NCBI GenBank assembly: GCA_011390415.1
Contig: JAABSL010000324.1
Coordinates: 1-43,215, forward strand
From: Desulfobacteraceae bacterium
GTDB taxonomy: Bacteria > Desulfobacterota > Desulfobacteria > Desulfobacterales > Desulfosalsimonadaceae
DNA: 43,215 nucleotides
Reading direction: 5' to 3'
The position numbers and the translations under genes were made by a program. Position 1 is the stretch's first letter. Every line of letters starts with the position of its first letter. Below the pieces are notes generated by a model. It was not told the DNA's origin and did no database searches. It saw only the letters and a list, made by a program, of their open reading frames with translations. Below, piece after piece: positions 7,659-14,720 of this stretch.

Positions 7659-7838
7659 ATGAAAGCTTTTGCTCTTTTCTTCCTGTTTATTGGTGTTTAT
7701 TTTTTTCTGCAGCTGTATCTGCTGCCGAAACTCGGGATATCCACATGACTGCGGAATTCCTGTCAGGTGACAGAAAAAAAAGATTCCGAGACCATAAGCA
7801 TTTCCGAAACACCATCTGATACATCAGATAAAGGCTGA
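7659..7838 (+). CDS. Putative small membrane selenoprotein (in-frame TGA at 7746-7748)
   Basis: The ATG at 7659 has an AAAAGGA site 8 bases upstream. Residues 1-29 form one membrane helix ending LLPKLGIST. Codon 30 is TGA. Read as selenocysteine, the frame continues for 29 more codons ([14 protein letters not shown]... ending SDKG) to TGA 7836-7838, giving 59 residues. Just after the internal TGA is a two-part hairpin with an AGGU loop at the distance expected of a bacterial SECIS. Sec30 and Cys35 form U-x4-C, a possible redox pair at the membrane surface. The rubredoxin gene starts 26 bases downstream, so an electron-transfer or peroxide/oxygen-defence role is plausible (inference). I do not recognise the family. 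The alternative is a 29-residue peptide ending at the first TGA. Confidence 0.66.
7752..7788 (+). promoter_or_regulatory. SECIS-like hairpin downstream of in-frame TGA
   Basis: A lower stem CGGAAT (7752-7757) pairs with ATTCCG (7783-7788). An upper stem CTGTC (7760-7764) pairs with GACAG (7769-7773), closing the tetraloop AGGT (7765-7768). The first loop G is 18 bases past the TGA. In E. coli fdhF the SelB-binding loop also contains AGGU, about 19 bases past the UGA. The asymmetric internal loop (A-rich 3' side) is unusual. Confidence 0.62.
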
Positions 7839-7864
7839 TTTTCTTATTTAACAGGAGAAACACA

Positions 7865-8074
7865 ATGGCCAACCCCGAGGACATGTACCAATGCCAGACA
7901 GTCAATTGCGGCTGCATCTATGACCCGGACCGGGGAGACAGAAAAGCTAAAATTTCCAAAGGCACGAAATTTGAAGAAACGCCGGAAGACTGGAAATGTC
8001 CGGTGTGCGGTGCAGGCAAAAAATGCTTCCGGCCCCTGGGCGGACCGGGGTCTGCAGCTGAAGACGGCTGCTGA
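7865..8074 (+). CDS. Rubredoxin with CX4C first iron-binding motif
   Basis: 69 residues. The C-terminal half is typical rubredoxin ([15 protein letters not shown]), but the first motif reads [14 protein letters not shown], so the first two cysteines are four residues apart (CX4C) rather than two, with an extra Cys two residues later. This resembles the Rd2 type described from Desulfovibrio desulfuricans. Rubredoxins carry one Fe(Cys)4 and pass electrons to oxygen- and peroxide-reducing enzymes in anaerobes. AGGAGA lies 6 bases before the ATG. It follows the putative selenoprotein by 26 bases and is probably cotranscribed with it. The tail after the core (PGSAAEDGC) ends in another Cys. Confidence 0.93.
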   Translation: MANPEDMYQCQTVNCGCIYDPDRGDRKAKISKGTKFEETPEDWKCPVCGAGKKCFRPLGGPGSAAEDGC

Positions 8075-8135
8075 AAAACATTGCGTCTGTTTGAAACAAA
8101 AAAACCGCCCAAGGTGCTGCCTTCCGGCAAAGACG

Positions 8136-9188
8136 CTATCTCAGTTTTGTTTCCTTAGACCGCTGAAAATAAAGCGCTCCGAAAAGTATCACCACAATGG
8201 CAATGTTTACGGATACCACCACATTAAATAGTGTTTTGGGGATACGGACATATTCGGCTTCCGGTTCGGGCGTTTTGGGGTCGTCTTCGGCCGGCACTGG
8301 TTCTTCTTCAGCGACTGCCGGCGGCGGCGGATTGAGCAGTATTTCCATCAGCCCCTTGGAAAGCAGGAGGCGGGCGTGTTTATTCCGTTCTTTACTGGAG
8401 GGACTCCCTAAAACCACTGCAATGGCCCGCACATCATTTTTTTGGGCGGTGGCGGCAATGGAAAAACCGGCAGCATAGAAATAGCCGGTTTTCAGCCCGT
8501 CACACCCTTCGAAATCCCTGACCAAATGATTGTGCGTACGCATGATAAACGGTTCCGGTGCATCCAGCCGAAACTTGCGTACCTTTGTTGACGTATATTT
8601 TAACGCTTCGGGATATTTCAACAACTCCCGGCTGAGCATGGCCATATCCCGCGCCGTGGTGACATCCGGTTTATTTTTACCGGACGGCGGCAGTCCGTGC
8701 ACGGAATAAAATTTTGTATTCTCCATACCGATTTCTTCCGCTTTTTTATTCATCAGATCCACAAAAACTTCCATACTGCCGGTATAATAGGTCGCAAGGG
8801 CCAGGGCCGCGTCATTGGCGGACTGAACCATCATGGCATAAATCAGTTCTTCGACGGGAAACACTTCTTTTTCCTTTAAATACACCTGGGAACCGCCCAT
8901 GCGGGAAACCCTGGCCGAAACAGTGACCGTATCGTCCAGAGAGATGTGATTGGCCCGGATGCCGTCCAGAATAATCAGCAGATTCATCAGTTTGATCATA
9001 CTGGCCGGATATCCCATGACATCCGCATGATCTTCAAAAATTACCCTGCCGGTATCCGCATCAACCACGATGGCCCCTATGTAAGGGCTTTTGGATACTT
9101 TTTTGAGTCCGAACGCCGGTGAAATGGAAGCCATGACAATACACACGGCCAGTGTGGTCACGCAAAAGGCGAATGCTGATTTTCCCAT
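8136..9188 (-). CDS. dacA: D-alanyl-D-alanine carboxypeptidase (PBP5/6 type, S11)
   Basis: 350 residues. A signal peptide (1-27) precedes the serine peptidase domain with SMIK (Ser63-Lys66), SAN (123-125) and KTG (233-235), the three penicillin-binding motifs. It trims the terminal D-Ala from peptidoglycan pentapeptides in the periplasm. The usual C-terminal beta domain of PBP5 is missing; instead a short Pro/Glu-rich linker leads to a C-terminal membrane helix (about 318-341) that anchors the enzyme. A GGGGA site precedes the ATG. Monocistronic as far as visible. Confidence 0.9.
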   Translation of the reverse strand: MGKSAFAFCVTTLAVCIVMASISPAFGLKKVSKSPYIGAIVVDADTGRVIFEDHADVMGYPASMIKLMNLLIILDGIRANHISLDDTVTVSARVSRMGGSQVYLKEKEVFPVEELIYAMMVQSANDAALALATYYTGSMEVFVDLMNKKAEEIGMENTKFYSVHGLPPSGKNKPDVTTARDMAMLSRELLKYPEALKYTSTKVRKFRLDAPEPFIMRTHNHLVRDFEGCDGLKTGYFYAAGFSIAATAQKNDVRAIAVVLGSPSSKERNKHARLLLSKGLMEILLNPPPPAVAEEEPVPAEDDPKTPEPEAEYVRIPKTLFNVVVSVNIAIVVILFGALYFQRSKETKLR

Positions 9189-9571
9189 ATATTATTATCC
9201 CCAAAAGATTGTCCGGTTTATTTTGACTTAACCTGAGTGTTTAATTTAATTTGACCCTGAATGGCGTGCCTGAATTCCATAATTGACATACAGCGCGTCA
9301 CCTGCAGGCTTTCTCAGGTTGTCGAGTATACCGGTATTTTTTTTCTTGTGTCAAGGGCCAGATAGCAACCATCCGTAAAATCACAACATAATTTTTGGCA
9401 GGCTGTGGGGGACCTTTCGGGCAATGTGCTGGCAACCGGATTGCTGGCAACGGGGTCAGGGTCTGGTTTACAAGGAACCCAAACCATAGTATGTTCAAAT
9501 TTGAAAATTACCATCTGCCCGGGATAAAACCGGCCAGAACCTTATCAAATTTATAACCACAGGAAAACAAG
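9189..9571. other. 383-base intergenic region
   Basis: This lies between the divergent dacA gene and the membrane protein gene at 9572. Open frames on the minus strand (about 9298-9514) lack start signals and look spurious. The only structured feature is a sigma54-like promoter at 9430-9445 and a direct repeat TGCTGGCAAC (9427-9436 region and 9442-9451 region). Confidence 0.5.
9430..9445 (+). promoter_or_regulatory. Sigma54 (-24/-12) promoter-like site
   Basis: TGGCAACCGGATTGCT matches the sigma54 consensus (TGGCAC-N5-TTGCW) with one mismatch and keeps the required GG-N10-GC spacing. It points toward the gene at 9572, about 125 bases upstream of its ATG. The window encodes a sigma54 activator (2532-3932), but a link between the two is not shown. 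Confidence 0.45.
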
Positions 9572-10336
9572 ATGAAAAGATTTTCTGTTTGGGGCTGTTT
9601 TTTTTTAATCCTTCTGGCAGTATCCGCCTCCCTGGTGTGGGCAGATATTGTCATCCTGAAAAACGGACAGGTCATCAAAGATGTCACGGTAAAAGACGAA
9701 GGCGACCGGCTGTATTGCGAGAGCAACGACCAGCGCTTTTATATCAATAAAAACACCGTAGAAAATATCATCAGAACCGGTCCGCAAACATTTTCCGAAA
9801 AAGTCCGTGATTTTATCACCTACCTGCCCCAAAAAATCCGACTGTTTGTCCAGGACTATTTTGCATTTGCCGCAACCATTGCCGGCATCCTGATTCTGCT
9901 GACCGGCCTGATCGTGTTTAAATTTCTATGGGTTAATATTGCTCCGGTTTTCAGCCGGAACGCAAAGCGGCGGGATGTCTTCAAGGCGGTCAAACAGCTT
10001 GACGCAGATGAAAAATCGGTATTGCGGGAATTTTATATTCAACAGGCCAACACTTTAGAAATGCCGGTGGAGGATCGGGTAGTTTCCGGGCTTCTTACGA
10101 AAGGGATTCTTCAGACGACACAGAATAAAGGCCAGTATTCAGCCGGCGGCCTTCTGCTGCCGACGATCATCACGCCGGCGGCTCTAAAATACATTACCCC
10201 CAAAAAAATCGGCATGCCGGCCAATCTTGACGACCCGGCTGCCCGGGAGGCATTATCCACATCGCGGCCGCAATACATGTATGAAATGGCTGGATTTTAC
10301 AAATCGCTCGAAAAAAAAGGCAGAGACGAAAAGTAA
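9572..10336 (+). CDS. Exported membrane protein, possibly SieB-like C-terminal part
   Basis: 254 residues. A signal peptide (1-24, ending VWA) leads to a short beta-rich periplasmic stretch (DIVILKNGQVIKDVTVKDEG...), then a membrane helix (about 98-125) and a cytoplasmic tail. The tail segment LDADEKSVLREFYIQQ...VVSGLLTKGIL has the look of the superinfection-exclusion B family, where a helical domain follows membrane segments; this is tentative. No ribosome binding site stronger than CAGGAAA is seen. A sigma54-like site lies upstream. It converges with the PilZ gene, leaving only 17 bases between. Confidence 0.6.
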   Translation: MKRFSVWGCFFLILLAVSASLVWADIVILKNGQVIKDVTVKDEGDRLYCESNDQRFYINKNTVENIIRTGPQTFSEKVRDFITYLPQKIRLFVQDYFAFAATIAGILILLTGLIVFKFLWVNIAPVFSRNAKRRDVFKAVKQLDADEKSVLREFYIQQANTLEMPVEDRVVSGLLTKGILQTTQNKGQYSAGGLLLPTIITPAALKYITPKKIGMPANLDDPAAREALSTSRPQYMYEMAGFYKSLEKKGRDEK

Positions 10337-10353
10337 AACCAGAATTAAACCGA

Positions 10354-10737
10354 TCAAGAATCCGACATATCCTCGATGGTGGCATGATTTTTTATAAAAT
10401 TATCCAACTGAGCGGCCTGGTCATTATCTAACGCCCCGAATTGAATGCCCACCCGACTTTTCACAAATGTCGTAAAAAGGCTTTTGCTGTCTAAATAAGC
10501 TTCCGAAATCTTTTTGGAGGGAACGTCTTTTAAATAAAAAACCCGGCCCGTCACAAAGATGTCCGTATCAAAAATTTCAGGAATATGTTCCGCATTGGCG
10601 ATGGTCACCAGTGAAATCCCGCCTTTGCTGATATTCTTTATTTTACACAAAATTTTAGAATCATTCTCGATAAAGGCAAATGATTCTTCGCGGACCTTGA
10701 ATCGTTTATGGGTTCTGCGATCAATACGATTTCCCAT
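10354..10737 (-). CDS. PilZ-domain protein
   Basis: 127 residues from the ATG at 10737. This start is chosen because GGAGGT lies 7 bases upstream; the longer frame to 10836 has no such signal. The N-terminus has RRTHKRF (RxxxR) and later NISKGG (the N/DxSxxG motif), the two c-di-GMP contact motifs of PilZ domains. It probably binds c-di-GMP and acts in motility, surface or envelope control. It is a stand-alone gene with no adjacent flagellar or pilus genes. Confidence 0.78.
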   Translation of the reverse strand: MGNRIDRRTHKRFKVREESFAFIENDSKILCKIKNISKGGISLVTIANAEHIPEIFDTDIFVTGRVFYLKDVPSKKISEAYLDSKSLFTTFVKSRVGIQFGALDNDQAAQLDNFIKNHATIEDMSDS

Positions 10738-10906
10738 GATCATGACCTCCGTTTTAAAAAAAATCATGCTGTGCGCCGGCACACAGCCGGCAGATAATTT
10801 GAAATCCCGGCCAAAGACAGCCGGGCCATTTTTCATAAATTAGTTCAGCCCGCTTCATTAAATTTCCTTTAATTAAGGTCTTTTAACATTGATTAAATAT
10901 AACGCA

Positions 10907-10934
10907 TTGCAAATAAAATATCAACTAATACTAT
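10907..10934 (+). promoter_or_regulatory. Possible sigma70 promoter of the K+ channel-prmA pair
   Basis: TTGCAA (10907-10912) and TACTAT (10929-10934) are separated by 16 bases, in AT-rich DNA about 90 bases before the channel ATG. The match is moderate. Confidence 0.35.
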
Positions 10935-11025
10935 TCAATTTAAACAAAAATCCCTTGTTTTTCCGCGCAGCAGCTTCTATTGTATTGGCGAATATTCACA
11001 TGACCCCAAGCGATAAACGGTTGAA

Positions 11026-12051
11026 ATGGAAACGACAAAACATCTCCTCATATCCATAGTCCTTTTGCTGATAATTTTCACAACAGGCACTACCGGATAT
11101 ATGGTCATAGAGGGGTGGGGTCTGACGGACGCCATCTATATGACCATTATCACCATTACCACCGTCGGGTTCAGTGAAATTCATCCGTTGAGCGAATTAG
11201 GCCGGATGTTTACCATCGGACTGGTTTTCTTCGGTGTTGCTTTTTTTCTTTATGTCGCCGGATCGATGGTTCAGTTCATGGTTGAAGGCAGAATCCGTGA
11301 AATTATGGGGAGACGCACATTGAATCGTAAAATCGAACATCTAAAAAAACATTACATTGTATGCGGATACGGCCGCATCGGAAGGGTCCTTTGCAAACAT
11401 TTTCTGGCAGATCCGTCATTGAAGATGGTCATCGTTGAAAAAGATGAAGCCCTGATTTCCGAAATGGAGGCTGACGGGGTGCTCTATATAAGCGGGGACG
11501 CTTCTGAAGAAGAGACACTGTTAAAAGCGGGGATAAAAAATGCAAAAGTACTGATTGCCGCCCTGGCAACCGATATTGACAATGTGTTTCTGACATTGAC
11601 GGCAAGGCAGCTGAATCCCACCATTTTTATCGTGGCCCGATCCAGCAGTAAAGCGGCCAAATCCAAACTGCTGGCCGCCGGCGCCAATCGGGTGGAATCA
11701 CCCTATGATATCGGCGCCGTCAGCATGGCCCAGCGTGTTTTAAGGCCGTCGGTCACCTCTTTTCTGGATCTTGTCTTTGCCTACAACCGCAAAGACATCC
11801 AAATGGAAGAGATTCCGGTATCGCCGTCGTCCCGGCTGGCAAATGTCATGCTCAAGGATTCCGGAATCCGTCAGCAGTTCAACCTGATTATCATTGCCGT
11901 TAAAAAACCGGACGGGGATATGCTGTTTAACCCGTCTTTTGAAACGGTCATCAACAGCGGGGACACGGTTATTGCCATGGGAAAAACGGAAAATCTTCTG
12001 GAACTGGAAAAAATACTGCGACCGCAGGAATGGAAAGCCGGCGAACTATGA
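11026..12051 (+). CDS. Two-TM potassium channel with RCK (TrkA-N/TrkA-C) domains
   Basis: 341 residues. An outer helix (8-28), a pore loop with selectivity filter TTVGF (45-49) and an inner helix (62-86) form an Ion_trans_2 pore. An RCK_N domain begins at HYIVCGYGRIGR (about 109-120), with a nucleotide-binding GxGxxG and a downstream acidic residue in VIVEKDE. A C-terminal RCK_C domain spans about 255-335. It likely lets K+ out or in under ligand control. The filter has F instead of the common YG. Its stop overlaps the prmA start (ATGA), so the two are translated together. Confidence 0.9.
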   Translation: METTKHLLISIVLLLIIFTTGTTGYMVIEGWGLTDAIYMTIITITTVGFSEIHPLSELGRMFTIGLVFFGVAFFLYVAGSMVQFMVEGRIREIMGRRTLNRKIEHLKKHYIVCGYGRIGRVLCKHFLADPSLKMVIVEKDEALISEMEADGVLYISGDASEEETLLKAGIKNAKVLIAALATDIDNVFLTLTARQLNPTIFIVARSSSKAAKSKLLAAGANRVESPYDIGAVSMAQRVLRPSVTSFLDLVFAYNRKDIQMEEIPVSPSSRLANVMLKDSGIRQQFNLIIIAVKKPDGDMLFNPSFETVINSGDTVIAMGKTENLLELEKILRPQEWKAGEL

Positions 12052-12968
12052 AATATGTTGAAGCCAGAATTGTATTTGAATCTTCAGATGCCGCTGCTGC
12101 CGCAGATCTTATTTCTGAAATATTTTATGATTTCGGGCTCCAGGGGGTAATCGTTGAATCGCCTGAAGCGGAAGCCGGGATTGACTGGGCGGAAAACGAC
12201 GTCACCATTTTCAAAGAAAATGCGGTCATCGGGTATTTTCCTAAAAACGGGCAGCTGCCCGAGCGATGCCGGATGCTCGAACACCGGCTGGCCCGCCTGA
12301 AGCAAACCCTGACCATGAGCTTTCAGGTGAGTTACCATGATATTGACGAACAGGACTGGGCCGAATCCTGGAAACAGTATTTTTTTACGGAAAAAATCAC
12401 GGACACCATTGTCATCAACCCTTCCTGGCGGCAATATACCGCAAAACCAGGTGAAATTATCATAGAGATCGATCCGGGAATGGCATTCGGCACCGGGACC
12501 CACCCCACCACGCGGATGTGCATCGCCCTGATCGAAAAATACATTCAGCCGGAAGACACGTTCTTGGACATCGGCACCGGCTCCGGAATCCTCATGATTG
12601 CCGCGGCAAAACTCGGCGCAAGGGCCATGACAGGGATCGACAATGATGAAATGGCGGTGTCCGTGGCACGGCAAAATCTGATCCAAAACCATATCGCGCC
12701 GGAAATCTATGAAGCAAAAACCGGAGATCTGGTGAACAGTGTAACCGCTGAGTATTCACTGGTGACCGCCAACATTCTGTCGGAAATCATCGTAACCCTG
12801 TTAGACGATGTCCATTGCGTTTTAAAGCCGGACGGAATTTTCATCTGCTCCGGCATCATTGAACCGAAACAGGCAATGGTGGAAGAAAAACTGCAGGCCT
12901 GCGGGTTTGAAATTCTTGAGGTGCGGATAGAAGATGAATGGGTGGCCATTGTTTCAAGGCTAACATAA
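12048..12968 (+). CDS. prmA: Ribosomal protein L11 methyltransferase
   Basis: 306 residues from ATG 12048, which overlaps the stop of the channel gene. An upstream in-frame ATG (12030) is possible, but the sequence MKYVEARIVFES is the usual PrmA beginning. The C-terminal half is an AdoMet methyltransferase with GTGTHPTTRM and FLDIGTGSGILMIAA, then a GIDNDEMAV motif. It adds methyl groups to lysines and the N-terminus of ribosomal protein L11. A terminator hairpin follows at once. Confidence 0.93.
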   Translation: MKYVEARIVFESSDAAAAADLISEIFYDFGLQGVIVESPEAEAGIDWAENDVTIFKENAVIGYFPKNGQLPERCRMLEHRLARLKQTLTMSFQVSYHDIDEQDWAESWKQYFFTEKITDTIVINPSWRQYTAKPGEIIIEIDPGMAFGTGTHPTTRMCIALIEKYIQPEDTFLDIGTGSGILMIAAAKLGARAMTGIDNDEMAVSVARQNLIQNHIAPEIYEAKTGDLVNSVTAEYSLVTANILSEIIVTLLDDVHCVLKPDGIFICSGIIEPKQAMVEEKLQACGFEILEVRIEDEWVAIVSRLT

Positions 12969-13006
12969 AAAAGGCATTTCACTGAAAATTCAATGAAATG
13001 CCTTTT
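12969..13006. terminator. Bidirectional rho-independent terminator
   Basis: The arms AAAAGGCATTTCA (12969-12981) and TGAAATGCCTTTT (12994-13006) are perfectly complementary, with a 12-base loop. There are T runs on both strands, serving prmA (plus) and the cold-shock gene (minus). Confidence 0.88.
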
Positions 13007-13058
13007 AAGCTATTTAAAAAAATGGCCTTAAACAACCATCACTTTTAAGCAAGCGTCA

Positions 13059-13262
13059 CTAAACAACCGTCACATTAACTGCTGCCGGTCCTTTTTGGCC
13101 CTGCTCGATCTCAAAAGAGACCCGGTCTCCGTCATTAAGTGATCGGAATCCGGTTGAATTGATTGCGCTGTGATGAACGAACACATCCGGTCCGCCATCT
13201 TCCTGCTCAATAAAACCAAAACCCTTGGTGCTGTTAAACCATTTTACTGTTCCATTAGCCAT
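13059..13262 (-). CDS. Cold-shock protein (CspA family)
   Basis: 67 residues from the ATG at 13262, which has AAAGGAGGA 6-7 bases upstream; a longer frame to 13292 is rejected. The protein is a single cold-shock domain with RNP1-like KGFGFI and RNP2-like VFVHHSAI. It binds single-stranded RNA/DNA and works as an RNA chaperone. The long leader on the minus strand contains a hairpin (13354-13376). Confidence 0.95.
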   Translation of the reverse strand: MANGTVKWFNSTKGFGFIEQEDGGPDVFVHHSAINSTGFRSLNDGDRVSFEIEQGQKGPAAVNVTVV

Positions 13263-13353
13263 TGTAACATCCTCCTTTAAAAAAATTCTCATGGTTCCAG
13301 ACTGCAGGATGCCACTTTAACAAATGGATAATTCCTTCAGACGAAACGAAACT

Positions 13354-13376
13354 GGCCCGCACTTCAAGAGCAGGCC
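13354..13376 (-). promoter_or_regulatory. Hairpin in the cold-shock gene 5' leader
   Basis: On the minus strand GGCCTGC pairs with GCGGGCC (one U-G pair) around a 9-base loop. It lies about 90-115 bases before the start codon and has no following T run, so it is a leader structure rather than a terminator. Structured leaders are typical of cold-shock mRNAs. Confidence 0.5.
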
Positions 13377-13463
13377 CTTAATAATAATTTCTCTTCTATC
13401 ATAATATTGCCGAATAGCAAGTATTTTTTAAATTATATTTAACGCAGCTTTAAAAAAAATCCG

Positions 13464-14573
13464 CTAAAATACTTCCACGATTTCCGAGGCGGGTATCAGG
13501 CGGATCCGCTTTTTCAAATCCGGCAGCGCCTTTTTCAGCACCTGATAGGTTATCTCATATGGATGCCCGATTCCTATGGCTTTGCCATGAACTTCGGCAA
13601 TATTGATCAGGTGTTCCACCTGGGCCTGGATTTCCGATTCCGTGCGCACATGATCGATAAACACGTCCCGTTCCGCAAACGGTACCTTAAACAGCCGGGC
13701 GGAAGACAGACTCAGCGTGGCCGACGTGGTCCGGCTGTCGATAAAAAACAGGCCCCGCTTTTTCAGCACCGTAAAGACCTGGTTCATCTCATCCGACATG
13801 GTGGTGGTTTTTGATCCCATATGATTATTCACCCCGGAAATGCCCGGGATTAAATCGAGATTATCGTTTAACTGCTTGATTCGTTCATCCGGTGTCATAG
13901 CCGACAGCAGCGCCCCCGGCCCCGGATCAATCAACGGGTATTCATTCGGTTCCATGGGCTGGTGAAGCATGACCTCATGCCCCTCTTTTTTCGCCAGCTG
14001 CGCAATTTGCCGGAAATAAACACTATGCGGCAATACCGCACAGGTCAGATTGACATCCAGTGCCAGAAATTTTTTCGCCATCTCCATATCATATCCAAAA
14101 TCATCAATGATAATGGCCAGCACCGGCCGCTGGTCCGCAGGAACCGAAGGGGTGTCTGCCACGGCCTTTTTTACGGTTTTGGGGGTGGCCGCCGCCCGCT
14201 GGGAGGGAATCGGTTTTGCGGGAAAAATTTCAAAATCCGGTTTTTCAAACTTGGCTATTTTTAACGGCATCACTTTTTCCGGTTTCGCTGTGAACGGTTC
14301 CGGCTTTTTATTTATTTTTTGGGGATGAAGCAGCACATACGCCACAAAAACAGCAAATATAACAAAAAACGATGTGGTCAGAAGGGTAACAATTCGATCT
14401 CCCATTCTGCCTTTGGGTGTGTCCGTTTTTTTCTTAGCAGGTGACCGCTTCTTTTTTGCCGCCCCTGTTTTCTGCGAACCCGCTGATTTCCCGGATGCAG
14501 CCTTTTTGGCGGGAGCAGCGGATTGCTTTGGTGCCGGTTTCTTTTTAGACGGTGGGGATTTTTGAGTTGCCAT
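13464..14573 (-). CDS. Divergent polysaccharide deacetylase (YibQ-like)
   Basis: 369 residues. A Lys/Ala/Pro-rich cytoplasmic N-terminus (1-55) precedes a single membrane helix (about 60-82). A linker follows, then a Polysacc_deac_2 domain (from about 150) beginning PVLAIIIDDFGYDMEMAKKF, with HSVYF, GHEVMLHQPMEPNEYP, NNHMGS and GHPYEIT. This family is common in Proteobacteria, often beside ctpA and envC, and is thought to work in the envelope; its substrate is not known. The gene follows ctpA by 147 bases, with a terminator hairpin 36 bases before the ATG. Confidence 0.87.
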   Translation of the reverse strand: MATQKSPPSKKKPAPKQSAAPAKKAASGKSAGSQKTGAAKKKRSPAKKKTDTPKGRMGDRIVTLLTTSFFVIFAVFVAYVLLHPQKINKKPEPFTAKPEKVMPLKIAKFEKPDFEIFPAKPIPSQRAAATPKTVKKAVADTPSVPADQRPVLAIIIDDFGYDMEMAKKFLALDVNLTCAVLPHSVYFRQIAQLAKKEGHEVMLHQPMEPNEYPLIDPGPGALLSAMTPDERIKQLNDNLDLIPGISGVNNHMGSKTTTMSDEMNQVFTVLKKRGLFFIDSRTTSATLSLSSARLFKVPFAERDVFIDHVRTESEIQAQVEHLINIAEVHGKAIGIGHPYEITYQVLKKALPDLKKRIRLIPASEIVEVF

Positions 14574-14601
14574 CGGGTCTCTTTTTAAAAATGTCAGATT
14601 T

Positions 14602-14637
14602 AAAAAAAATCAAGGGCGCAACACATTGCGCCCTTGA
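14602..14637 (-). terminator. Rho-independent terminator or attenuator before the deacetylase gene
   Basis: Arms TCAAGGGCGCAA and TTGCGCCCTTGA (14610-14621 and 14626-14637) are perfectly complementary with a 4-base loop. On the minus strand they are followed by eight T. This lies 83 bases after ctpA ends and 36 bases before the downstream start codon. Confidence 0.88.
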
Positions 14638-14720
14638 AAATTAAGATTGAAAACTAAATTGATTCCTTAACCGTTTATTTACCAGTATGTTGATTCAAAT
14701 TCGAACCAATTCATACCATT

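Noticed and set aside
9298-9514. Two 66-codon minus-strand frames upstream of the 9572 gene
   Set aside because: Overlapping each other in different frames, no start signal, no recognisable product.
12084-12692. 202-codon open frame antisense to prmA
   Set aside because: Shadow frame in a well supported gene.
13028-13073. Repeated 15-base end of the cold-shock gene (copies at 13028-13042 and 13059-13073, 13 of 15 identical)
   Set aside because: Could be a remnant of a duplicated gene end, but it is too short and isolated to claim.
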